Assembly (NCBI GenBank): GCA_002786065.1
Contig: NHNY01000010.1
Span: 186,001 to 250,000 of the forward strand
Direction: 5' to 3'
DNA length: 64,000 nt
From: Microcyclospora pomicola
Taxonomy: Eukaryota > Ascomycota > Dothideomycetes > Capnodiales
How positions within the stretch are numbered: the stretch's first letter is position 1; each line of letters starts with the position of its first letter. The notes under the pieces were generated by a model. It did no database searches. It saw only the letters and a program-made list of their open reading frames with translations, and was not told where the DNA came from. The position numbers and the translations under genes were made by a program. Shown piece by piece: positions 11,333-21,241 of this stretch.

Positions 11333-12697
11333 TCACGCTGGTAGACTTCGCCTGACGACGTCCCAGACGACCGCGATCCAGCTGCGGTCCTCTCTTGGCC
11401 TACCCGTTCCTCGGTGCGAGACATCCTCACTCGAGTCCGGCCTCCCTAACCTGCTCTCTGGAACTGACGCAGAGCCCTCCGTCTCCGCAGCCGGCCCCAT
11501 CACCGCCCTCCTCCACACGGGATCCTCCTCGCGCACCCTGCGCACCCCGACCTTCTTCCCGCGACTGACCTCGCCCCAGCGCAGCGCGAACAGCACCGCC
11601 GCCATGAGCGAGTACGCCGCGTCGTTGCCGGCGTGATGGACGCCGCGGAGCGTGCGCGCGCGGCCGAACACCGGATCCACGCCGATGAGACGCAGCATGG
11701 GGCCGAGGCGGCCGGTCGGCAAGGCGCGGCGGAGCCCGCGCTGCGTCAGTTTCGGGTGCGCGGTGTCGAGCAGCGCGTCGATGGGGTATGGCAGGATGGA
11801 GGGCGTTAGCAGGTTCAGGTCGAAGCCGCTCGTGGGGTGGCGGAGGATCGCGAGGTCGGTCAGGATCGATTGGCCTAGGATGATGTGTGCGGGAGCCCGT
11901 CGGTGGGGCGTAGATTTGGCGTGCGTGGGGCGGTGGAGGTCGTGCAGGAGTTGGAGGATGGTGGAGCGTGCGTCTGCGCGCGCGAGCAGCGAGCTGGTCG
12001 AGAAGAGGCTGCGTTCTTGCCGGGGAGAGGGCTGGTTACTGTCTGAAAGCACGAAGCTGTGGTGGGTCATGTGTGAAAGCCAGTTGCGGAGGAAGGGTCC
12101 GGGTGGGACGTCGTAGAGGTCGCGCGTGTCGAGGATGCTGAGGCCGACCTCGACGACGGACTTGGACGCATCAGTGGCGGACGCGAGGCGCTCGAACTCG
12201 GTGTCGAGCGCGATGAAGACGATGTCGCGGAGGGCGGGTGTGCGCGAGGTATCGGACGTGATGCCGAGGAGCCGGCGGATTTCAGGGATGGTGGCGAAGT
12301 CTTTGCCGGGGTGAAGGGGTGGGAAGGAGAGTTGACGCGGTGGTGATGACTTCTTTGTCTCGATATTGGCCTGGACCGATGGGGAGGCTTTGGTCTTAGG
12401 CGGAGTGGACTTGGTGAAAGCGTTGCTTGTGGGCGTTGCCCTCGATGGAGCAGGTCCGGGGGTTCCAGGCGGTCGATGGAACGGCCATGGGAGTGCATTG
12501 CCAGACGTCTGGTCTAGCTTCGATGATGCTGTAGACCGGCGGAGTGTGTTCTGACGGTGCTGCAACACATTCTCCAGCGTCAGGAACACTTTCGGTCCAG
12601 GTATCGGCGGGACAGCATTGGTGAGCTTGTTTCCGATGGCCTCAGACCTCAGGATCCGGAGCTTCTCCTTGGCTTGCTTCAGTCTTGCCACTCGCAT
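11333..12697 (-). CDS. Gfd2/YDR514C-like DEDDh exonuclease-fold protein
   Basis: 454 residues in one exon. The first 150 residues are basic and Pro/Ser-rich. The C-terminal part is an RNase H-like fold of the Gfd2/YDR514C family: IALDTEFE gives the Asp-x-Glu metal motif, the middle ILGQSILTDLAIL and DTAHPKLTQRGLR segments match the family, and HHAGNDAAYSLMA supplies the terminal His and Asp. All expected acidic residues therefore look present and it may be an active nuclease. Yeast Gfd2 is a high-copy suppressor of dbp5 mutants in mRNA export; whether that role holds here is unknown. A basic, Arg-rich C-terminal tail follows. GC content is high compared with the flanks. Confidence 0.8.
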   Translation of the reverse strand: MRVARLKQAKEKLRILRSEAIGNKLTNAVPPIPGPKVFLTLENVLQHRQNTLRRSTASSKLDQTSGNALPWPFHRPPGTPGPAPSRATPTSNAFTKSTPPKTKASPSVQANIETKKSSPPRQLSFPPLHPGKDFATIPEIRRLLGITSDTSRTPALRDIVFIALDTEFERLASATDASKSVVEVGLSILDTRDLYDVPPGPFLRNWLSHMTHHSFVLSDSNQPSPRQERSLFSTSSLLARADARSTILQLLHDLHRPTHAKSTPHRRAPAHIILGQSILTDLAILRHPTSGFDLNLLTPSILPYPIDALLDTAHPKLTQRGLRRALPTGRLGPMLRLIGVDPVFGRARTLRGVHHAGNDAAYSLMAAVLFALRWGEVSRGKKVGVRRVREEDPVWRRAVMGPAAETEGSASVPESRLGRPDSSEDVSHRGTGRPREDRSWIAVVWDVVRRSLPA

Positions 12698-13135
12698 CGT
12701 AGGATGGGAGCGCTTTCTTGAGGAATCGACGAGCCATAGCTGACACTATTACTGGAGCAAGTTGCTGCTAATGGACCTGCTTTTACACAGATTCTGCGAC
12801 ATAATCGTAACACGAATATTGGAGACACTAAGGTATGTGGAAGTAGACGAAGAACGATGATGTGGAGACTGGGAGTAGTGCGATGCGGTGCACGGACGTT
12901 ACTGGCTTAGACATTGTATAACAATTTGTATTCAACTCATTTCAAACATCATTACCCACTTGCATCGTGACCATGTTGCCTCGTCCTGAATCACAAGATC
13001 ATCGAAATGGGACACCGTGTCTCTCTTTGATGCTTTCGTAGAAACCCTGCGGCTGCCGAGACTGTGGAGGCAGTACACACTGTGACAAAGATGACTTTTA
13101 CGAAACACATGGGATAGTGCTCTTGTTAGACACTC
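12698..13135. other. Intergenic, upstream of the exonuclease-fold gene
   Basis: It holds the promoter of the minus-strand gene ending at 12697 and the 3' flank of the LITAF-like gene. I see no coding signal. Confidence 0.35.
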
Positions 13136-13882
13136 TCACTTCCGCAGGACATTCTGAGGAGCACTTGGGTAGTTCATCTGCTCCTCCGCAACATATCGAC
13201 TTGGGACCTGGGCTGAACTCTGGACTTGAATGACCTGGATCTGGCCACCATCGGGACGATGAGCAACCTTAGCACCGCATCTAGGGAACATTCTCGTCAG
13301 CTTGAAGTCTTACCGAACGATGAGGGTACAACGAACCTCGCGCAATAATAATCGGTATCGGAGCATCTACAGGGCTGGCCATCAGTTGACTGTCTCGACA
13401 GGCGCCTTTGGTAATGTGCACTTACGCATTCATCAAACAAGGAACGCATGCGAGACAAATGCAAAGCAGGCCGAGGACAACACCAGCGACACTTGTTCCT
13501 CGTCAGCTTGTGCTCATGGCAATCTTACAGATCGAGATTCTGCTCGTTTAGAACATACATTGTCATGGAAGAATGTTCCTTCTGCACTCTTGTCTGAGTT
13601 TGGTGGTGACAGAACGGGCAATCGATATTATCAGGATTCTCTCCCAGCCGGTCCAGAGGTGTGACCATTCGAGGAGGAGCGACAGCCTCTTGTTTGACAG
13701 CTGATGGAGCAGTCTCTTGCGGGCTGGCTTGGTCAACATTACACACTAGAATGTCGGTGATCTCACAGCACTTACGCGCGAACCTCTTGCAAGTCATGAT
13801 GCTCAGTCGCATGTTTGCTATCCTCCGATGCGTAAGCTGGTGGCGCCGGCGCCGGCGCCGATTGAATCTCTGATTCGTTCAT
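13136..13882 (-). CDS. LITAF-domain (LPS-induced TNF-alpha factor-like) membrane-associated zinc protein
   Basis: LITAF-domain proteins sit on the cytosolic face of late endosomal, lysosomal or plasma membranes. They do so through a zinc-binding fold interrupted by a membrane-inserted hydrophobic helix. I assembled five exons on the minus strand: 13882-13776, 13723-13559, 13491-13426, 13366-13337 and 13280-13136. They total 513 nt, 170 residues. Zinc ligands are the pairs Cys71/Cys74 (CPFC) and Cys121/Cys124 (CARC), with GAKVAHRPDGG after the second pair as in other fungal members. The helix between them is IVAGVVLGLLCICLACVPCL. The N-terminus is Pro/Ala-rich (APAPAPPAY), as usual. Exon 4 has only 30 nt and its donor is GTTCGT. 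The match across all exon joins makes the model strong. Confidence 0.85.
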
Positions 13883-14706
13883 TACGATGAGATAATTTGC
13901 ACTTGATAAGAGTGGAGCAGAAGCAAAGACAAGACATGGTGCGCGTTGCTTCCTAGCATACTACATGTACTCTCAAGACTGACGGCCAAGCCTTAAGCGC
14001 CAAGGTTTCTATTCCTACACAGCCTTGCCCCCAACTGCTCCCAGCCTCGATCCTCTCGTAGTCGCAACCAATGAACACGCCGCACAAGTTGCAGCTCCCA
14101 TCTTGGCCCCAGCTCAGCCGCGGAGACTGTTCAGCCGCGGAGTTTGTGCTGATCGGCGTGCCGTGATGTTATTTATGGCATATACATAGCCTCAAGCTGT
14201 ATCGTGTTCGAGTCTTTACGACAAAGCAAACGAGCCTGATTCGAAAGGAATCATTCGAAATGCATGCTAGGCTCTTTGAAGCGTGTTGGTACCGCACCAA
14301 CATACAAATCCAGTCGAACATTTGCGCGTGGACGATGCATGTAATTGTTTTCAGTGACCAAATGTTAAAGTTGCGCAGACTTATGACCCGCCGCTGTATA
14401 GTATATACCTATGTTATTGGTGCTCCGTGAAGTGGCCCCTCACTTACAAGAGTCAAGAAGAAGATACAAGATTCTTGCTATACTACTGTACTGCCCCGTA
14501 TGTATCAATGCTGGTATCCTTGTTTGTACTGACTTACCTGTCCCCAGTACTGAAGTACCCGAGGTGAATTTACGATGGACGGAAGCATGCATGTACGATG
14601 TTGTGCTATCCTTGCTGGCAGGACGGCTGGCAAGCCAAGGCCGAAGTGACGATCTCTGTTCCTTCGACATTGCCGGACAGTTACAACAGCAATACGGTGA
14701 GACACA
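13883..14706. other. Intergenic, divergent LITAF-like / HET-domain genes
   Basis: About 820 bp holding both promoters. Local AT-rich patches (14150-14180 and 14395-14415) could be core promoter elements; no gene is evident. Confidence 0.35.
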
Positions 14707-16477
14707 ATGCGGTTGCTGAAGACCGGCCCTTTCAGACCTGATGCTGTGAAGCTGCAGCTGCATGAGTTCTTTGGCGAGAATGTCCCACCCTATGCAATCC
14801 TCTCGCACACCTGGGGCAACGACGAGGTCTTGTTCGACGACGTGCAAAATGGCACCGTCAAAGGCAAGGAGGGGTCTGCTAAGATCGATCAAGTGTTCAG
14901 CCAAGCCCGGAAAGACGGCCACGGCTGGGTGTGGGTGGACACATGTTGCATCAATAAGAACAGTAGCGCAGAGCTATCGGAAGCAATCAACTCGATGTTG
15001 GACTTACTTACGAGAGTGTATGTCTTCGTGGCCTCGCTGATCAGCTCTCAGGTATGTGTACTACCAGAAAGCCGAATGTTGCTATGCATACCTTGCAGAT
15101 GTGCCATACCATGAAGAGAGTGATACTGCTGGGACAGATCTCCTGTCCCAGAAGTTCCGACAAAGTCGGTGGTTCACTCGAGGTTGGTGTTTACAAGAGC
15201 TGCTCGCCCCTAGAGATGTACAATTCTTCTCTGCAGAGTGGACGCCTCTTGGCGGTAAGGTAGAATGGCAACATGATATCGCGGCGGCAACGCGTGTTGA
15301 TCCCGACTTCTTGACGGGATTTCGATCGGTCGGTATGGCCAGTGTCGCCAAACGCATGTCTTGGGCTGCGACAAGGCAATGTACCCGCGATGAGGATATC
15401 GCCTACTGTCTCATGGGGTTATTCGAAGTCAGCATGCCCATGCTCTACGGCGAGGGACGCGAGAGGGCGTTCTTGAGACTACAGGAAGAAATCATGAAGT
15501 CCATTGATGACCATTCCATTTTCGCCTGGACAGAGCCCGACTCTTCCAAATTCCCCAACGGACATGGACTGCTTGCAGACAGTCCGAAGGCATTCTTACG
15601 ATCGGGGTCTTACACCAGGCTTGAGGACGGAGAAGATCCCCAACCATTCGCTATGACCAACAGAGGCCTTAATATCACCCTGTGCCTGACAACCCTCAGC
15701 AAAAACATGGTCGCCGCCGCATTGGAATGCCCCGTACCCTCGGAACGCACGGGCGTTCTCGTCATATACCTACGGCGCCTGACGAGCGGTCGGCAGTACG
15801 TTCGAGTTGATTGTGCGAAGCTCGACAAGACGTACAAACGTGGTAACGCAGAGCAGATCTATGTCAGCCAGCAGATCCGCGCGATTGGCGAAGACCTTTT
15901 TCGCTGTGTCCAACTTCGAAGGAATCCTGCCGCGGGGAATCATGTTTACCAACTTGTCGACGTCTATCCTCCGAACAATGCATGGAACGACACGGGTGTC
16001 CTTCCTGAAGCTACATCCTACGCTCGCGAGTGGGTACCCCATCGCTTCCCCACAGCATTCAGGGTGCTCAACCCTCCTGATTTGACAGCGGTCCTCGTGT
16101 TTCGCCGCATAGAGGACGGGCAATATTTCGCGGTACTTCTCGGCATGGCATCGAACGACTTCGCCCTCGCCTTTCAATGCCGTAAGGTCGACGGTCCAAT
16201 CGTGACGCTTCCACAGTCGCCCACCGGTGGGCTACAGGCGCGCGGGGCCCTGATTCTCGCCGGACAGCCGTCGATAACGGAAGACTACCACGTCCAGGTC
16301 AACGTGCAGACCTTCACCGACGCGACGAGGAAGATCTACTACGTCGATATCTTCTTCGAGGAGGTCGCGATGCGGACGGTCATCGAGGATGTCATGGAAG
16401 CCAAGGAGCGGGTCAAGGAGAAGGTCATGGGGACGCAGAGGAAGTCGCGCGGCTTCTTCGGCACGAGAAAGGGCTGA
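14707..16477 (+). CDS. HET-domain (heterokaryon incompatibility) protein
   Basis: HET domains are the cell-death effector module of fungal allorecognition, distantly related to TIR domains. Two exons (14707-14996 and 15052-16477) give 571 residues. The HET motifs are all visible: YAILSHTWG at 29-37, WVDTCCINK at 76-84, YYQKAECCYAYLADV across the splice join, and RWFTRGWCLQELLAP. I placed the 55-nt intron (GTTGGA...CAG) because it restores the conserved SMYxYY motif; the alternative donor GTATGT at 15019 adds residues that break it. No NACHT, WD40 or ankyrin part follows. The C-terminal 350 residues are unassigned and end in a basic tail (QRKSRGFFGTRKG). It resembles the stand-alone HET proteins that are numerous and polymorphic in filamentous fungi. 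Confidence 0.92.
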
Positions 16478-17128
16478 TGTCGATGTACATAGATCAGGCC
16501 TTGGGAATCCACGGCTGGTGCTGCATACCTATCTATGATACTGTCAAACTCCATGTGAAACGCTGGTATATGCATCGCTGATACTGAGTTGAGATATGAT
16601 CCTCGCGTTGTTACGTTACATGTGCACGCTTCCCCTTCAAGAATGATTTCCAGTGCTGAGGAGTCATGATTTTGTCACAGTCGTATCGTGCGGACAGAAC
16701 AAGTTACCAGCGGAGATGTGACCTTGTTCATCTTCCTTCCATAGCACATCCAGAAATACAAGTCGACCAGTTTCGGTCTCACGGAGCTATCACTAACACT
16801 GATGATGCGACCAGATTCCAGTCGTGTCGTAGTTTCGTGATTGTTGACTGGGCCGTATACAGCAAATTTGACCTGTCAGTCTCAGGAGTAGTGGGCATTG
16901 TCGGTTTGATAATGTCGTCGAATAGTATGCACAAGATCTTATATCCAAAACCCTGTTTCCCAAACTTCGCTCAGCCCACACCGGGTATGATGACATGCCG
17001 TGAGGCGCTCCTCCTATGTATGCGCCTGTACGCCAAAAACAAACTCCAGCTTGCAATATGCAGCCTTGCGGCGTACCTCTTCATGAATAGTTGAGTTGCT
17101 GCCCACGGCCATTAGCAGAGCAGCCACA
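16478..17128. other. Convergent intergenic region
   Basis: It lies between the stops of the HET gene and the CNL1-like gene. I see no conserved coding pattern; the open frames here are short and unlike known families. Confidence 0.35.
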
Positions 17129-17702
17129 TCATCCCAGGCGTCGTTCCATCTGCTCCACCCTCTGCCGGAAACTCCTCACGATGTCCCTGATGCGCCCGAT
17201 CTTCTCAAACTCCGTCTCCAGCTCATCGATCTGGCGCAATATCGCCCGGAACCGCGCGATCTCGGCGTCGGCTAGCTGCAGCGCATTTCCTGCTCGGTCG
17301 TATTGCGTCTGTGTTGCGATTTCTGTCGCGTGGTTGAGCTGGAACCCATCGTTAGCAAGTTTCCGGCAGACCTGATGCTCATCAAGTTCTTTGTCCGGAA
17401 TCGGCATCGACGCGCAACAGACATACCTGTTCCAGCCGCTGCGCAATCGCCTGCATCACACGGTCAAAGTGCCGTGCGAGCAGGGCCAGGCTTCCAGGGT
17501 CAAGCAGCAAGCGGCCTTGGCTACTGGCTTGAGAGCCGGCGGGGCTTCGAGCCTGGGCATGTGCGAGCTGCTGGTGCTGCCGAAGCGTGGCGACGTCCTG
17601 CGCCGAGAGCCCAAGCCGGGCGTCCGGGATGGAGGTCGGGGTCGCGGACTGCTGCGGGGATCCATGATGTTGGTGGTGGTGCTGCGGTTGCGAGGTCGGC
17701 AT
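17129..17702 (-). CDS. BLOC-1 subunit CNL1-like coiled-coil protein
   Basis: Two exons (17702-17427 and 17338-17129, intron GTATGT...CAG) give 161 residues. The N-terminus is Gln/His-rich and disordered. The middle (LGLSAQDVATLRQHQQ and LLLDPGSLALLARHFDRVM) and the C-terminal coiled coil (QYDRAGNALQLADAEIARF, then ELETEFEKIGRIRDIVRSF) look like fungal CNL1. CNL1 is a subunit of the endosomal BLOC-1 complex, which helps recruit Rab GAPs to endosomes. In yeast CNL1 the equivalent coiled coil is [20 protein letters not shown]-like. The assignment rests on coiled-coil resemblance, so another small coiled-coil subunit of a tethering complex is possible. Confidence 0.6.
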
Positions 17703-19682
17703 CGAAGCAGACCATCAGGGCGGCTGCCGCGCTTGGGGGCGTACCGGCTGCTCGTCATTCGAAGCACGCCAGCGCGAACATCATCGACTTTGACAGAGAG
17801 CGGTGGACGTTCTGCAGCGGGGCGTGGCGTGAAGCTGGATATCAGAGTGTCTGCCGGGAATCTCGAGGGAAGGAAAGTGGATGGTTTCTCGGGGATTGTG
17901 TCGCAGCAAGGCTGCACGTCTTATGCGGCTCATGATCGGTGGTTTGTGTGTCGTACGCACGTACCGTTCCACTGATGACCGTAACACATGGTGGCACGGA
18001 CAATGGAGAGCAGTATGAGACTGACGGTATTGCTTGCGTGAGACTCTGTCACCTTCGAGACGATTGGAAGAGTCCAATGTTGTTTGGCAAGGTTTGCGAT
18101 CAACGGTCATGAACTTCATCACCGGCAAGTTGTAGCCGCGCGCTTACAGGGTGGAAGTCGCCGGACGCCAGCCGCTACGCGCGCAACACAGGCTATCACT
18201 ACATGCCTGCCTTTGCTTCCAACCATGTTAGAGCTCTAACGCCGAGACAGGTAAACCCAGTGACAGTTTTGTCCAGTGTCTCGATGATGATGATGATGAG
18301 CTCCTGGAACTGACGATACGTTGCACCACATTGGAGCCCTTAGCGAATCTGGACACACTTTCATCACAATTCTCAAGAGCCCTATCAATGTAGGGTGTAT
18401 GTGACCACAGAAGTTATGTAGCCACAGACCAGAGCTGGTGTTATCACAGCTAGCTCTAACGTGTGCTACGGTAAGCACTCATCACAACGCGGCGTACCTC
18501 CGGGAAGACGATGAATGGAATAACTGTTTTCAGATTTACCACACAAACCCCTGGAAATCAGCTAGACTACCTTACCTGTGCAGTGACCATAAAAGATGAT
18601 TGAAAGCCAAACGAATTACGCTTCGATTGGCTTTGCAATTCCCAAAGCATCTACAACCGTCTTGTAACAGTTTCATCAAAATGTGGTTACCAATAATGTG
18701 GTCAGATCGATACCGTGAACAACCCTAACGTATACAAACTCGCTCCGTTGTGCATTTTGGTCACACCCACAGAATAGCCACTATCCCTCTTTCTGAAAGC
18801 ACTTTTCAAACACTATGAAGTTGAAGTGGGTCTGATATAGCAAGATGCTTGACGGCGTGACGAGGCTGCGAGAGCAGTTCCTAGTGCGCCGGTCATTATG
18901 ATCAACTTCGACGTTGAGGGCGATGTTCCAAACGACTCGACGGAGCGTGGCTCCTGGATAGTCAGTGGTTCTATCTCAATACTTTTACTGCAGAGTGCTC
19001 GATGGCTGCCCTAAACGAGGAATTGGTATTGCGTTCGGAGTCTTTCTTGCTGTCGTCTCGCCATCATAAGACAGCATCCGTCCAGCACCATATCGCTTGT
19101 TCGCAATAAAGGGGAGGAATTTTCGACGGCTGAGAGAGCAGCTTGAAACGCGAAAAACCGTTGGTTCCGAGCACCGCATAAAATCCAAGTCCCTTGAAGT
19201 GGCTTCTATCGACGACTTCTCAAATACGAGTCTGATCGACCAGACCTTGGTGACATGACCAAATTTAGCGTGCTTCATGACTAGCTGTTGAGCCGAGGCT
19301 TCACATTCACACATGGTGTTCTGCCGCCTCCGTGGCCCACGAGGAGACCTTATGTATCGGCAGAGACATGAAGTACGCGCATAAAGTACGGAGTGAATAA
19401 TGTAGTACGGGCATGTACCCAGTCGTGGCGAATGAGGACGGACGTGACGAAAGCTCTCAGCCACAAGTGCTGCCAAGCCAACCAACCCAGCCGCCCGTGA
19501 GACGTCCGATGAGGCAACTCAGACCACCTCTCAACTTTTACGAACCATCACTCTCACTCCACCACCACACCACACATCCTCCTCACCAGCGCCTATAATC
19601 TACCAGACCATCCAAGCGAAACGTCAGATCGTCGTCCCTAGAACCTCGCGAACCCGGCAACCCCCCTCACCCACCCTCCGCG
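17703..19682. other. 2-kb gene-poor interval
   Basis: No gene is recognised. Longest frames on either strand have unbiased composition. One short imperfect hairpin is present at about 18600-18643 (GAAAGCCAA/TTGGCTTT arms). The right end (19440-19680) is a pyrimidine-rich leader for the synaptobrevin gene. Confidence 0.4.
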
Positions 19683-20244
19683 ATGGCCAGCAACAGCAAC
19701 AATGGCGGCGCTCTCTACGACCCCTATGTCCAGCGCGACCAGACCGGCGGTCCTCGCACGAAGCCCGAGGAGGTGCAAAGGGTATGTAGCGCCCCAGTCC
19801 GATGAAGCGAAAGACCGAAGCAGGATAAGGGGGCGCAGATGCGCTCCCCGGAATGGGAGGACCAGGAGAGACAAACGGACATTTGCTGACGCCAGCGCTT
19901 TTCTGCGGGCTCACAGGAAATCGACCTCGCAGTCAAGGCGATGCAAGAGAACGTGCAAAAGTCGGCCGAGCGCGGCGAGCGTCTCGATGCGCTGCAGGAC
20001 AAGACGGAGAACCTGTCGACGCAGGCGCACAGCTTCCGCCGGGGCGCGAACCGGGTGCGCAAGCAGATGTGGTGGAAGGACATGAAGATGCGCATGTGCA
20101 TCATCATCGGCATCATCGTCTTGCTGGTGGTCATCATCGTGCCGAGCGGTGAGTATTTTCTTGCGTGACGATCGAGGAGTTCGTTCGGGAAGGCTCGTAT
20201 GCTGACAGGATGATGCGGTAGCGATCTACGGAAAGGGAAAATGA
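19683..20244 (+). CDS. SNC1: Synaptobrevin/VAMP, Snc1/2-type R-SNARE
   Basis: Vesicle SNARE for Golgi-to-plasma-membrane exocytosis, recycled through endosomes. Three exons (19683-19781, 19917-20148, 20222-20244) give 117 residues. It has a short variable N-terminus without a longin domain. The R-SNARE helix contains the zero-layer Arg in [17 protein letters not shown], followed by [19 protein letters not shown], a hydrophobic anchor ([16 protein letters not shown]) and a few extracytosolic residues (SAIYGKGK). The last intron interrupts the sequence just after the anchor. The length and the absence of a longin domain point to Snc rather than Nyv1 or Ykt6. In yeast, Snc proteins pair with Tlg2, which is encoded about 19 kb away in this window. 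Confidence 0.95.
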
Positions 20245-20901
20245 ACGGGGAGTGAGTGAGGTCACCAGACAGTGGGATACAGAGAGACGGAGCGCAGCAG
20301 TACGGTGGTGAGAAGGCAGACGTGGGCCGTCATCACCATCATCCATCATCAGCAGCATCGAAGAACATACCCCCCCCATACCACATCTACCCACGATATG
20401 CCGGCCAACGAGATGTCTTGTTTTCACGACCCATGGCGCATCAACGGATCCGGCAATGGGAAACTTCCATCTTTATATTCGTGATTGGCCGATGTTTTTC
20501 TCGGCTTTCTGGGCTTGTTTTTGAAGTAGTAGTCGTAGCGATCCTGTAACTTTATAATGAAACCAGAGTTTTGGGATGGAGGGATATCACTCGTTTCACA
20601 GCTCTTTGTATGGTTGCATCATTCCTCAAGACTGATAAAACTCGTTCGCAATTACTGATTATTCTAAAGGCAAAACCATTTGGGGTATCTCTGCTCGCCA
20701 TGCGCATCCCTCCTTCGAAATCCAAAAAAGCTGCCTCACGTGAGGAGACAGCGTCGACACGTCCTCATGCCTTATTTGTGCCCCTCGCTTGCCCATCGAC
20801 TTCACTCTTTGCGAATTCAGATCACCTCACTTCATGCATCCAGAGAACTCTCCTTCTGCGTCCCTACGCGGTGCTCGTGACTCCCAGCCTTCTGCCCCGC
20901 G
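20245..20901. other. Convergent 3' intergenic region
   Basis: It separates the stops of the synaptobrevin and the 62-residue protein genes. The only repeat seen is a CATCAT-type run near 20333-20352. Confidence 0.35.
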
Positions 20902-21241
20902 TTAGACCGCGCTTGTATGCCCTTTGCGTCCGGCTTTGCCGCAGGTGAGGCAGCTGACGAGCGCGCTGAAGAGTGCGACGATGCCCTAGAACAAACACAG
21001 CGTGGTCAGTCTTGTGTGCCTGCATTGTCTGAGTGGGTTTTAGCCGACGGCGACTTACGTTGATGATGGCCTTGACGATCGCGATGATGCCGTTGACGAT
21101 GGCCATGAAGCAGGCGGTGATGGCGTTCACCACGCTCTCGAACTGGAGGGGGGCGTAGGTTAGTGTGAGTTCTCGGTAGTTGCGTCGTCAGGACGAGCGT
21201 GAGAAGCAGGGTTCACTTACGCAGGAAACTACGGCACCCAT
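20902..21241 (-). CDS. 62-residue hydrophobic protein with 11-residue tandem repeats
   Basis: Three exons read on the minus strand: 21241-21221 (21 nt), 21142-21059 (84 nt) and 20985-20902 (84 nt including stop). Introns begin GTAAGT and end CAG or TAG, and all joins are phase 0. The product begins MGAVVSCFESVVNA. It continues as three hydrophobic units of 11 residues (ITACFMAIVNG, IIAIVKAIING, IVALFSALVSC) and ends with a small basic Cys/Gly-rich tail (LTCGKAGRKGHTSAV). The units align as I-x-A-x3-A-I/L-x-N/S-G/C. Similar short proteins starting MGAVVSC occur in other filamentous fungi without a known role, as far as I recall. Myristoylation at Gly2 followed by Cys7 palmitoylation is possible but only inferred. 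Membrane association is likely. Confidence 0.75.

Noticed and set aside
13846-13860. GGCGCC-repeated palindrome
   Set aside because: It is simply the Ala-Pro repeat codons in exon 1 of the LITAF-like gene.
18985-19485. Minus-strand frame of 166 codons
   Set aside because: Composition is that of random translation; no motif, and the start is a weak context codon.
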